Origin: Theocolax elegans
Taxonomy: Eukaryota; Arthropoda; Insecta; Hymenoptera; Cerocephalidae
NCBI GenBank assembly: GCA_026168455.1
Contig: CM047430.1
Span: 9,060,848 to 9,124,847, forward strand
Length of the DNA stretch: 64,000 nucleotides
Reading direction: 5' to 3'
In this document: positions 20,293 through 30,253 of the stretch, one piece after another
Layout: each line of letters opens with the position of its first letter
Numbering within the stretch: the stretch's first letter is position 1
Position numbers and translations under genes: made by a program
The notes under the pieces: generated by a model
The model's database searches: none
The model's input: only the letters and a program-made list of their open reading frames with translations
Told to the model about the DNA's origin: nothing

Positions 20293-20929
20293 CATTCCGC
20301 CCTACACCGCAGCGAGAGTTGGAGAGAGAGAGCCACCAATCGGCTGGTCGTTGTCTTCCAACGACTACAGCAGCTTATGAAGTAAGTGGTACCACTTCAT
20401 GCGAACGTGTTTTATTCGCAATTAATCGATAATCTAATTGCTTTATACCAGTCCCGTTGACTAGGTATATTATATTAGTTCGCGATATTTTTCCCCCCTC
20501 TCTCTACAAGTCGGCCGTTTATCGACTTGTAATAATAGCGAAGACCTCGGCGACAATCAGATTTTGTTTATTATTTATCTTTATTTATTTATTTCAATAA
20601 ATTCATATTATTATTAAAATTCAATCTGGTATTCGATTAATTGAATTTAACCCACGTACGATTCCTTCCGTAATCCTAAGAGCTCGTATATTTCTGATTG
20701 ACAAATGCTCGACGCGATATCCCTGTTTCGCGGTCAATTTCAGATTTGATTTTTTACCTGGTTGTTATCTAAAACAGTATCTCGGTTTCAGACTAACACT
20801 TAACAGATTTGGTAGAGCGGACAGGTAACCGCCGTCGCAACGCGGGAAAAATACGTTCATTTAAATACGGTAAGTTTAACCGCACCGCTGAGCAGATGCG
20901 ATATTAAAATAAACATCCGTGCGGCAACC
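20293..20929 (+). mobile_element. Truncated 3' LTR of the same gypsy element
   Basis: Corresponds to 15551-16187 of the 5' LTR with a constant offset of 4742 at the left side. It lacks the first 337 bp and the last about 10 bp of the LTR. It joins unrelated sequence at GCGGCAACCAAAAAGC. Differences are scattered substitutions, so the element is not very young. Confidence 0.85.
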
Positions 20930-20937
20930 AAAAAGCG

Positions 20938-21681
20938 TTGGCTGGCAAATTTTTTTACAATATACATAGACAAAATAATCAGAAATTTTCTGTGCTACAG
21001 GGTGGTCATGATGAAACTCATAAAATTTTTAAATGTGTACTCAATAATAATAACGGGTTAAAAATTCAATGTGATGCTTTAAATACAGATACAAAATTGT
21101 TTGATTATAAAATAAATATTAATCAAGTATGATAACATTCACTTTTCCAAAGATCCATATGATATATGCAATGGGTTACAAATTGTATACATTAATTATT
21201 GCATTGTTAAGATAATTCTATTATAAACAGTAATGACAAAAGAAAATTCAAATTTTAACAGTGGCAATAGAAAATATGAATTGCATTTGAAAAGTTTTTC
21301 GAAAATTATTAATTTACGAGCATTTAATTTAAATATTTTTGAAATTAAAATTTCAAAATTGTATGAATATAGAAGTGAGTATTATATTTTAAATAAACAA
21401 GTAAGTATTTATTAGTAACAAAAGGTTACTTAAAGAATTAATTTGTTTATTATAATCAAAATAAATATGTGGGCTCCGTAACTGTTTAAAATGAATTGGA
21501 TATAATTATGAATCAATACGCAAATTTTAAAGAGGTTGCAAATTACGAATTACGGGAGAAATGCAAGAAACAAGTTTTTATTTATATGTCGCTAAAGTGG
21601 TATAATCCTTCTTTAAAATTAATACAAAAATTTATTTATTTAAGAAGAAAGCTTGATTACTCTAAAAGTACAAAATATTAA
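20938..21681 (+). pseudogene. Unknown repeated gene with apparent exon-intron structure
   Basis: Exon-like segment 1 (20938 to about 21127) encodes QKFSVLQGGHDETHKIFKCV and KLFDYKININQ before GTATGATA. Segment 2 (about 21230-21401) encodes NRKYELHLKSFSKIINLRAF and YYILNKQ before GTAAGTAT. Segment 3 (21496-21681) encodes NYELREKCKKQVFIYMSLKW. Intron-like AT-rich sequence lies between them. Decayed copies in reverse orientation are at 10560-10990 and 9490-9575, so this is a multi-copy sequence. I do not recognise the family. It starts directly at the broken 3' LTR and lacks a proper start. Segment 1 is the most protein-like. Confidence 0.4.
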
Positions 21682-22204
21682 CGACCGTAGAACTTTTGGA
21701 TAACCCTTCGCCATTAAATAAATTAATTTTAGGAGGTGAAGTTCTATTTAAATCAATTTAAAGTAATTTAAAAGTTTAATAAGTAGTTATTAAATACCAG
21801 ACTTTAGTAAGTATATGCACTTTACTATTTTTGATAAGTTAATTTTTCATTAACATTTCTAATAATTAAAATATAATTTTAAACTGTAAAAGAATTCATA
21901 TAGTTTAAAATTTAAAGTATTTAATATGTATCCATTTTTTTATCATTTTTATTCTTATTTCATTACACTATAAAAGTTTTTTTATTTATAAATTATAATT
22001 ATATTTAAAAATAAACTAAGTTTTTGGTATAAAACCCACCGCGCTATAACAGTACCTCCAAGGTGGTGTGTAAATCCGTTTAATTTCTAAGGTGTCCATG
22101 GTAGTGAAAAAAATACAATTTGAAACATTATTTTAAATATATTAATTACGAAAAACCGTTTTAGAAATTAAAAATAGTAGATTGGCGCGCGAAGCCCCCT
22201 AGTA
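21682..22204. other. AT-rich spacer, no gene seen
   Basis: No open frame or repeat recognised apart from a short TA run near 22203-22218. Confidence 0.5.
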
Positions 22205-22440
22205 TATATATATATATTATGCTTCTTATAAAAAATGCTTCCCTGAGGAGCTATACATTAATGAAAATAGCCAAAAAGTGTTAAAATAGCTACACTTTTT
22301 TTTAAGTGGCTACCACCATGGCAAAGAGTCATACAAGAATCAGAAAAAATTCACATACACTGGAAAAACTGTATAGATAATGTGAATAAATTTTGGGGAA
22401 GAAAAAAATTTTGACTGGTTGATCAATGGGGCATTACACG
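22205..22440 (+). repeat. Diverged relative of the foldback arm
   Basis: This segment resembles 12510-12720 of foldback copy A: AAAATGCTTCCCTGAGGAGC against AAAATGCATCCCCTGGGAGC, then a shared GAAAATRG and AAAAAGTG..AAAATRKC pattern and CAGAAAAAATTCA. Divergence is large, so it represents an older subfamily. Confidence 0.5.
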
Positions 22441-22459
22441 TCAAGTGATCTGGTCAAAT

Positions 22460-23368
22460 TTTTAAAATTCACCAAATTGTAGGTACAGACTGGAAATGTT
22501 TTTCAGAAATCAGAAAAAAAACTTTATGTACTGGAATCCATTTGTTTCAAAAGTTATTTTAACCTCAAAACGTTAAATTTTCCAAGTTTTTTCAACACCA
22601 GCTGGGTTTACCGCTATTTAACTCGAAATCTATGAACTTTTACTATAGAACATTATATGTCACATTTGGTGCTAATTAGCTCTAGAATTTATTCTTCTAG
22701 GTTAGAATTTCTAATCTGAAGGTCAATGTTACATAAACTACATGTCAATATTCAACTTGAAAAAAATGAACGTGCGCCACAATTGATTTTTTTATCTAAA
22801 AATTTAAAAGAAAGTTTGGAGCAATACCTTTCAAATGGTCTGTAGCATTTTTATGGCCTTCAATTTCGTAAAAAGTTATGATAATTTAAATTAAATTCCC
22901 ATCTCAATTTTAAAAACTTTTCGTGTTTCTTTATATTATCATAACTTTTTACAAAATTGAAGGCCATAAAAACACTACAGACCATTTGAAAGGTATTACT
23001 CCAAGCTTTCTTTTAGACTTTCTGTTAAAAAAATCAACTGTGGCGCACTTTCATTTTTTTCAAGTTGAATGTTGGCATGTAGTTTATGTAACATTGACCT
23101 TGAGATTAGAAATTCTAATCCAGAAGAATAAATTGTAGACCTAATTAGCAACGAATGTTACATATAATGTTTTATAGTAAAAGTTGATAAATTTTGAGTT
23201 AAATACCGATGAACCCAGCTGGTGTTGAAAAAAACTTGGAAAAATTCTCTTTTTGAGGTTAGAATAACTTTTGAGCAAATAGTTTCCGATATCTAAAAAT
23301 TTTTTTCTGTATTCTGAAAAACATTTGCAATGTGTACCCGAAATTTGGTGTATTTTAAAATTTTAATA
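22460..23368. mobile_element. Second long hairpin element, arms of about 430 bp
   Basis: The left arm (about 22460-22890) and right arm (about 22937-23368) are inverted copies at roughly 85-90 percent identity, around a loop of about 45 bp. Examples: AACACCAGCTGGGTT with its complement near 23215, and CAAATGGTCTGTAGCA with its complement near 22975. No coding. Like copy A it would yield a long double-stranded transcript. Confidence 0.75.
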
Positions 23369-23396
23369 TACATATATACATAATTTTAAATTTCGG

Positions 23397-23557
23397 GGTT
23401 TATGGCGCCCATGACAGAGAGGGAAGATACGTACTTTAGTACGAGGAAGAGAGACCTTCGGGTTATGACGCCAGGGCTCCATAACCCGCCCACCCCCAAC
23501 CAGTGGTGGGAAGCAGACAGAAGATCCAAATTTAACATGTCGGGCGTCATAAACCTC
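23397..23557. mobile_element. Small inverted-repeat element (MITE candidate, 161 bp)
   Basis: Ends GGTTTATGGCGCCCATGAC and, on the complement, GGTTTATGACGCCCGACATG. The interior is more GC-rich than the flanks. No clear target duplication. A (TA)n tract follows at 23570-23604. Confidence 0.5.
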
Positions 23558-23565
23558 TATTGGGA

Positions 23566-23607
<42 letters not shown>

Positions 23608-23811
23608 TATATAGGGTTGTCCATATGTGTCAGTACCCCTCCCTTATCACTGAAAATACGAACTTTATAGAGAAATGACCTCTTCAAAGGTTATAGGGTT
23701 TTCGACAACGAACTTGCCCGTGACCTTGAACTTGACCTTCAACTTGGTTAACACAAAGTGATTGAGTCGTGACCCAGCCGGTTAAGGCAAAGTCGAAGGC
23801 GATGGCAGAAT

Positions 23812-24650
23812 CAACTAATACATTGCTCGAAATGATGACCACCAACCTCTTGGTAGTGTGCAAAGCGTTGGTATAAGTTTTGAACACTTCTTTGTATTAT
23901 TTCCGGAGTCAGAGTGCCTATTTCATCTTGGGTACGTTTGGAGTTCCTTGGTAGATTGTGTTTGATAAACTTTATCTTTCAAGTGTTCTAAAAAGAAATA
24001 ATCTAATAGAGTAACACTTAGTGATTTGGCTGCCACTCAATTTCACCTCGCCGTCCAATCCATCTGTGTGGAAAAGTTCCATTTAAATAGTTTCGAAAGC
24101 TTCTCTTATAGTGAGGTGCCGCGCCGTCTTACTGATATCAAGTCTGATCAGAAGAATTACTTACAATACCTCGAATGGCAGGACAATCACGTTCCTCACC
24201 AAATCTCCATATATTGCCGGTCAGTGTGCCTTTGATGAAGAAAGGCTCAATGTAGCTTTATTAGTAAAAACTATACGATATAAACGTTTATTATCAGCAT
24301 TTGTTCTGCCCATCAATAACTCTGAAATTTTAAGAGTTTTGTTATGAGATAGTGTTATGCAGATACTATTGAATTGATATTGCAACATTAAGTTGGTGTT
24401 CTGCATTAGTTGTAGTAACCGGTCGACCCGATTTGTGGAGATTACGTACAGTGCCGTAATCATTAAAATGTTGTACCGTTAATTTTACTGTATTTTTTGA
24501 AATTCTAGTTTGTCTGACTCTCAACTATTGGTTAAAAGATCACGCACTCTCTCATAAGATTGCCGATTATTGTCATAACCAATCATCATAAGAATAGTTA
24601 TCCGCTCCCATTCAGTTAGAAACATAATGGTCTGGATGTAACAATGCGTG
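23812..24650 (-). pseudogene. mariner/IS630-type transposase pseudogene
   Basis: Read on the minus strand through several frame changes, the order is that of a full transposase. An N-terminal helix-turn-helix region (TEWERITILMMIGY, then RSYERVRDL) and a second helix region with an RNLHKSGRP-like block come first. Then come TNKATLS (the strand with the first catalytic residue of the FTDEA type, here N), a WIGRRGEIEW-like block and the DYFL..HLKDKVYQT block with the last catalytic region. It ends with a GGHHFEQ-like tail. Many stops. The exact family (mariner or a sister clade) is uncertain. Confidence 0.7.
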
Positions 24651-25560
24651 TTATATTGTATGGGATAATAAAAAGTCTGAGGAGAATATTGATAACTTCA
24701 GAATTCAAAAACTGTTAAATGTAAAGAAAATAAAATGATAAAAAAACAGTTTTATTTAATAAATGAGTATTTTATTTATTTATAATTGAAAACCATTTTA
24801 TAATTGAAAATATGTTTTATTTTTTTAACAACCATAAAATGAATTAAATTTAATTTTATAATCATTATTATGAAAACACTACCTTTTTATAGCCGGGTAA
24901 AGAAAAAAAATACTATTTGCAGATGATAAAATAGTTACTCCCTATACACGAACTATCAATGCTTACTATTTTATGAACTGCCACTGTTTAAGAACAAGAA
25001 AAACACGTAAAAGCAGCAAGAAACTTTTACTTAAAATAATACTATTTTTCGAGTTTTGCTGGTTTGACATTGAAATGCCCTTTATGTGACCTTTAAGACC
25101 TCATAGTCAGATTCTCGTACGCATTGAAGCGCAGAATTTTCTATATTTTCCGAATTTGCAATAAAGTAAAAGAAGGATTTATTTTAGAAAATGTTTACCA
25201 AACCTCAAACAATCTTAAATTTGGAGCTTTGGATCCAATTCAAGGTTCCCATTGGATAGTCAGAGGAAAATCATGAATGACTACATTTTTTTAATTCTTT
25301 ATTACGTTGAGTTTTCAAACATCTGGGAAAGCGGACAACAATGGTTCTTGACCTCTGAATGACTTTGGATTGACCTTTAACGCACATCATAATGCATAAT
25401 GTCGTATGCAGAATTTCGCGAGCTTTCAGAATTCATGATCAAAGGTGAATCATTCTATTCATATTGAGAAAATTTGTTTCAGAGTCATTCAAGGTCAAAT
25501 CAAGGTCAAACTCTACCCAGAAACAATTACGCGGACGTAGTGAGGATCGTTTCCTTTAAG
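24651..25560. other. No gene seen; paired TCAAGGTCA sites
   Basis: AT-rich spacer. At 25489-25497 and 25500-25508 two TCAAGGTCA motifs stand as a direct repeat spaced by two bases. Otherwise nothing recognised. Confidence 0.5.
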
Positions 25561-25725
25561 GTACTTACTTAGAGTGAGTCCCGTTGTTTCTCACTTTCGG
25601 GTACTTGGCTAGGGTGAGCCCTCGCACCTCTCACTGTTCGGGGTGCTTAATTAGAGTAAGTCCTTTCTTCTCTCACTGTTCGGGGTGCTTCATTAGAGTG
25701 AGTCCCCTCGCCTCTCACTAACTTC
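25561..25725. repeat. Four tandem units of about 41 bp, each self-complementary
   Basis: Units start about 25561, 25600, 25641 and 25683. Each holds GGKGCTTMATTAGAGTGAGT-like sequence followed by CTCTCACTGTTCG. Within a unit AGAGTGAG can pair with CTCTCACT. The array is diverged between units. Confidence 0.75.
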
Positions 25726-26350
25726 GAAACAAGTGTTCGAAATGACGATCATTTGCTTAAAGGCACATTGTCAATCGCCTTTGAAAATAGCAAACTGTGT
25801 TCAACAAAGTTTGCCTCTGAATAGCAGCACTTGCTCGATGAATCCTGTCCTACATATTTGCTCTACAAAACTCCGTTTAATATCGTTTTTTCCGTGAAGC
25901 AAAGGCTAAACTGGTTCAAATTGATCGTAAGTTCAATAAAAGAACCAACAAACCTACAATTTACAATTCCTAGTATTTAACTATTACCACCAGTTCTAGG
26001 CCAAAAAAACCTAGAAAACAAGTGAATGGAGCGTTATAACCCAGTTAGCTAAATAAAGTAACCGTAATTTTCCAACATTTTTCCTTTTCAGATGCGACCG
26101 TATATGGGTAAGCCTTGTAATTATATTATTAATATTTTTGATACCATTCTACTATTCACATTTAATAATAATTAATAGCTGATTCTGAAATGCCTGACTT
26201 TTTATTATTATTATTTGTAATAATACATATGACATACGATGTCTTTGTTAAGAAAGCACTTGTGGAAAATACATTCTCCAGTGGTGCTGGTATTAATCGG
26301 CCAGGGCCCTGCCAACCGAGAATCGCAGGCCTCAAAAAATTCCTCAAGAA
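25726..26350. other. No feature seen
   Basis: AT-rich, no convincing frame. Confidence 0.5.
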
Positions 26351-26641
26351 ATGCCTGACTATCCGCCCAACGAGATTGTGGATATGATTTTGGTTTAAGG
26401 AGCAAGCCTAAATAGTTATCGTGCTACGGTAAGACTTTATGCTAAACGCTATCCTGACAGACAACAACCTGACTATATAGCTATCAGACGTTCAACTCAT
26501 AGACCTCGTGATGGACATATGGTTTGTCAATGCAGCCGCCATGAGTATGATGACAATGATAATCGAGTTGTAACTATCCTTGCAGTAATTCATTTTAATC
26601 TACACATTAGCGCTCGTTGAATGGAAAGGGAAATTGGTATT
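26351..26641 (+). pseudogene. mariner-type transposase, N-terminal HTH fragment
   Basis: From ATG 26351 (MPDYPPNEIVDMILV) one frame with two internal stops encodes the first helix-turn-helix: RATVRLYAKRYPDRQQPDY, then RHEYDDNDNRVVTILAVIHF and REIGIPR. This is the N-terminal pattern of mariner-like transposases (HTH with a YPxRxxP block). The catalytic domain is absent: at GGTATTCCAAGG the sequence becomes a reverse transcriptase. Confidence 0.75.
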
Positions 26642-27146
26642 CCAAGGGGGTCCCTTTGTGGGTCCCTTTTTGTTTTGTTTTTATATTAGCGACTTACGTG
26701 AATTGCTTGCTTCTGCGGGGGTCCAATATGTTTTGTACGCTGACGACCTGCAGGTCTCTGTTCAGATTTCTTACCATGATCTTGATGAGCGAATAGCTGG
26801 GCTTCAGAGATTCGTACATCATGTGACTCCTCACAGGGTTTCCCTGGCTTGGATGCGTACAGATTCGAGAAGACATTATTTCATGGCTGTACTGATGTAC
26901 AAACTGATACGTATGCAGGTTCCACAATATCTGGAGGGTCTCTTCTCCAGGCATATTCCTAGGGGCACTGTTAGGGGTTCACCGAAAGAACTGGCGCCTC
27001 CCATGATGCGCACCGAAACTGGAAAACGTTCCTTTCAGGTTCAAGGTGTGCATCTATGGAACTCCCTGCCAGCGGAAATCAGAAACTTGTCATCGCTTAC
27101 AGGTTTTAAGATATATGTGCGGAGGCACCTCCTAGCACTAGATTAA
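26634..27146 (+). pseudogene. Non-LTR RT fragment fused to the transposase, internally deleted
   Basis: The frame starts at the GxPQG-type block (FQGGPFVGPFLFCFYISDL) and has the catalytic YADD motif (VLYADDLQVSVQ). After about 60 residues it jumps to the RT C-terminal region (WMRTDSRRHYFMAVLMYKL, VHLWNSLPAEIRN), so the thumb is missing. It ends at a stop at 27144-27146. The 5' junction coincides with a sequence shared by transposase and RT coding (GGTATTCCAAGG). The clade is likely in the Jockey/CR1 range. Confidence 0.75.
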
Positions 27147-27560
27147 TGTGCGCCTTTTTATAGTTATGTATTTATTTATTTTTTATTTACTGTTAATTTA
27201 CAATGTATCCGTTCATTTATTTTTTTTGTATTGTCTCATATACACCGTTAGGTTGAGTCAATGTATTTAAGGGGTGATTGATACTGAAGGGATGGATGGA
27301 ATGCATGAATGTCTAAATATGAATTTTATTTAAGCGACTGATAGATGAATTTGACTGATGATTTATTTGTATTATACTCTCTTTTTTATGACCTACAGTC
27401 ATATACACTGTATTATTACTAATCTGTGATATGACTATAGCTTAGACTGCGTATTGACTGTGATAGCATATAGTGCAATGACTAATGTATTTCTACATAC
27501 ATATAATGTATTTTTTTTCTTTTGTAATGTACAAACAAATATCTATCTATCTATCTACCA

Positions 27561-27604
<44 letters not shown>

Positions 27605-27734
27605 CACTCTCTAGCCGGCGGTGAGTACATATTCTTCTGTTCTATTCCTCAGGGTTACTTTACGTACAAATACTTACTTCGGTGCTTGAAGCTTTCCAGA
27701 AAAGACTGTATGAACCTCTCGCTGCGATAGTCTA
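27147..27734 (+). other. 3' flank of the RT fragment, ending in (ATCT)n
   Basis: Non-coding AT-rich sequence, then an (ATCT)n microsatellite at about 27541-27606. It may be the 3' untranslated part of the retroelement followed by its tail. Confidence 0.5.
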
Positions 27735-29208
27735 TGTACTTAACAAAGTCAAACAATCCAATAAGAAATACGTCATCATAATGTTCCTTGACATTAAGGA
27801 AGCGTTTGATAACGTATGATGGCCAGAAGTATTGGAAAAGTTAAGAGACATGAGAGGCTCCTGGAGACTATTGAATAATTAGGGACTATCTCTGTAATAG
27901 AAAAGTAATCATTTCCGAAGGTGGCAACTTTGCAAGTAAAGAAGTGACAAAAGGATGTCCCCAGGGGTCTCTACTGGGACCAATCCTATGGAACATAGTG
28001 TTTGACGAAATACTTCACGCATTAGAGAGAGAAGGGCACGAGACGATAGCCTATGCCGATGACCAGGCAGTAATAGTAGAAGGAGACTCCAGGAGAGAAT
28101 TAAAAATAAGAGGACAAGCTGCAATCGACATGATTAAGAAATGGAGCAAAAAGGTCAAAATGAAACATGCACCAGAGAAATGTGGCATGTTCTTAGCCAA
28201 GGGAACATTTCACGAAAAATGTTACCCAGTAATTAAGATAAATGACAAGAGAATTAAAAGGCAGGAACCAGACAAGTATCTGGGGGTTTCATTTGGTAAA
28301 GATTTAAATGTGTAGCATCATGTCACGGAGATCTCAATGAAAACCATAGGAATTTTCCAAAGGTTAGCAAAACTAGCCAGAGATGAGTGGGGCTTGGGCT
28401 ATCGTTCTCTAGAAATAATATACAAAGGAGTCTACATCCCAGTCATAACATACACAGCAGCAGGATGGTTTAAACTCGCAAGTAATGTCCAAAAGAAAAA
28501 ACTCATAATGTCTCAACGACTTGCTCTAATGAAAACAACTGGAGCGTACAGAACCACTTCGGCTGAGTCCATCACAATGATAACGAGTCACCTACCGATA
28601 GATCTGGAATGTGAGAAAAAAATAGTGATCCATTATATAAGGAACAATAAGGATTTTAAATACATGGACTATACATACCAGCCGGTGGAGAACCCACTAC
28701 CAGGCAATGAATGGAGGAGAAAATATAAAAGGTAGATGTGAATTAGACAAGAAATGAGGAACGAATGGCAGTCAAGGTGGGATAATTCGATAAAGGGCAG
28801 ACATACATATGTAGAAGAAAAAAGGAAGAAGACGTGACTGAAACCGAGCAAATTTTTAATGTAAATTCTTAGCGGACATGGAAGTTTTCAAACTTCAGAA
28901 AGAGATTAAACTTTCTCGAGTCGGGCCTATGCAGCTGCGGAGAAGTAGACTCTCCAGAACATGCAATATGGAAATGCGTGAAGTACGAATACATAAGACT
29001 AAAACACCTGCAGGAGATAGAGGCAGAAAAGAGAAACGTTAAAGCCTTATTGGAGATAAAGGAAGTGACTGAGAGGCTGACAAGGATGACAAAAGAAATC
29101 TTGCTTGCAAAGGATGCTACGGAAATCTTAGAAAGAGACTTAATTGCTGATATTGTAGAAAATGAGGAGGAAACTCAAATAGAAGCGTTCAGGGAAGAGA
29201 ATGAGTGA
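27735..29208 (+). pseudogene. R1-like non-LTR retrotransposon, 3' half
   Basis: The RT finger/palm starts with FLDIKEAFDNV (27781 onward). It then has KGCPQGSLLGPILWN and the intact catalytic YADD at 28052-28063. A thumb follows (KCGMFLAKGTF, PDKYLGVSFGKDL). After a stop at 28315 the frame resumes with RLAKLARDEWGLGYRSLEII and VYIPVITYTAAGWF. The C-terminus holds a Cys-rich CSCGEVDSPEHAIWKCVKYE stretch (CCHC-type finger), as in R1-clade ORF2. The endonuclease and ORF1 are absent (5' truncation). Five or more breaks. Confidence 0.8.
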
Positions 29209-30253
29209 GTAGAGTAGGAATAGATAATATTCCGGAAATTAGAGTAGATAAGAGAAAAAGGAAAAGCATAAGTAAGAAGGGAGTGAATAGAAGTAGCTAG
29301 GATAGAAAGAACTTTCATCGAATCTAACAGATGGATGAATAGGAAAGGAAATAGATACAGAAGTAATCAAGGTAAATTCTCATACTAGACGATAGAATAG
29401 AAACTAACACATTTTCTTAGGGAGAAAGTAAGTGAGGGGAATGAATGACGCTAAAAGAGGAAATATGGCAATGGAACGAAAGAAAAATGAATGAAGATCA
29501 AAGAGAAAGCTCGAAAGAAAGTATGAAAGAAGGTACGAAACGTAGGGAATATGAACGGACGCTAGATAGGAAAATAAAGGGAAATAAGATAAAAGTAGGG
29601 TTAGTAGAAGAAGAGAGAAGAAGAAAGAGTAGGAAGAGAAGGAAGGGATAAGAGACAAGAAGAAAGAGTAGGAAGAGAAGGAAGGGATAAGAGACAAGAA
29701 GAAAGAGTAGGAAGAGAAGGAAGGGATAAGAGACAAGAAGAAAGAGTAGGAAGAGAAGGAAGGGATAAGAGACAAGAAGAAAGAGTAGGAAGAGAAGGAA
29801 GAGACAAGAGAGAAATAAGAAACAAAAAAGAAAATGAACAAAAAAATAAAAATAAAACCGAATCAACAAGAGAGAACTTAGAAAGAGTTGAATCGCAAGA
29901 ATAGGAAAAGACAAATGCGAACTCTGGAAAGTTCCGTAGTCCAAAAACCGTCACAGTCAAGACAAGGATGACATACGAAGAGCAAAAAAGACGTGACAAG
30001 GACGACCGCCGGTATGCCAGAGGCGAAGTACGGCGGTAACGATCGATGCGATAGGCATCGACCTACCTCGGTTTTTTCTTTTTTATTTGTATGGATCTCC
30101 CCTTTCTGCAGTTCCTATTTTTATAAATAGTTTCAACTTACTGCTATCAGTGGTTCTGATTTTTGCTATTTATTCATCCAAGTATTTTTGGAGGTTATCT
30201 AAGTGCCGCTGTCGGAAGAAATTTAGCGGCTTTTTCTGCGCACTGTAACCAGG
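29209..30253 (+). other. Purine-rich 3' region of the R1-like element
   Basis: Strongly purine-rich on the plus strand to about 29910, then a short GC-richer block near 30000-30060 with a small GATGC/GCATC hairpin. No real gene; the long minus-strand frames here are products of the low-complexity repeat. Confidence 0.5.
29610..29805. repeat. 39-bp tandem repeat, about five units
   Basis: Units of the type AAGAAGAAAGAGTAGGAAGA plus GAAGGAAGGGATAAGAGAC repeat almost perfectly. Because 39 is a multiple of three and the minus strand is pyrimidine-rich, all three minus frames stay open and give Ser/Phe/Leu repeats. That is a compositional artefact. Confidence 0.9.

Noticed and set aside
25561..25725. 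Tandem array considered as a CRISPR-like repeat array
   Set aside because: Units are contiguous without unique spacers, diverged, and the genome is eukaryotic.
27485..27730. Plus-strand frame of 81 codons
   Set aside because: Created by the (ATCT)n microsatellite (Ile-Tyr-Leu-Ser repeats).
29404..29999. Three overlapping minus-strand frames of 130-150 codons rich in Phe, Leu and Ser
   Set aside because: They are the complement of purine-rich DNA and a 39-bp tandem repeat; all three frames are open together, so this is composition, not a membrane protein gene.
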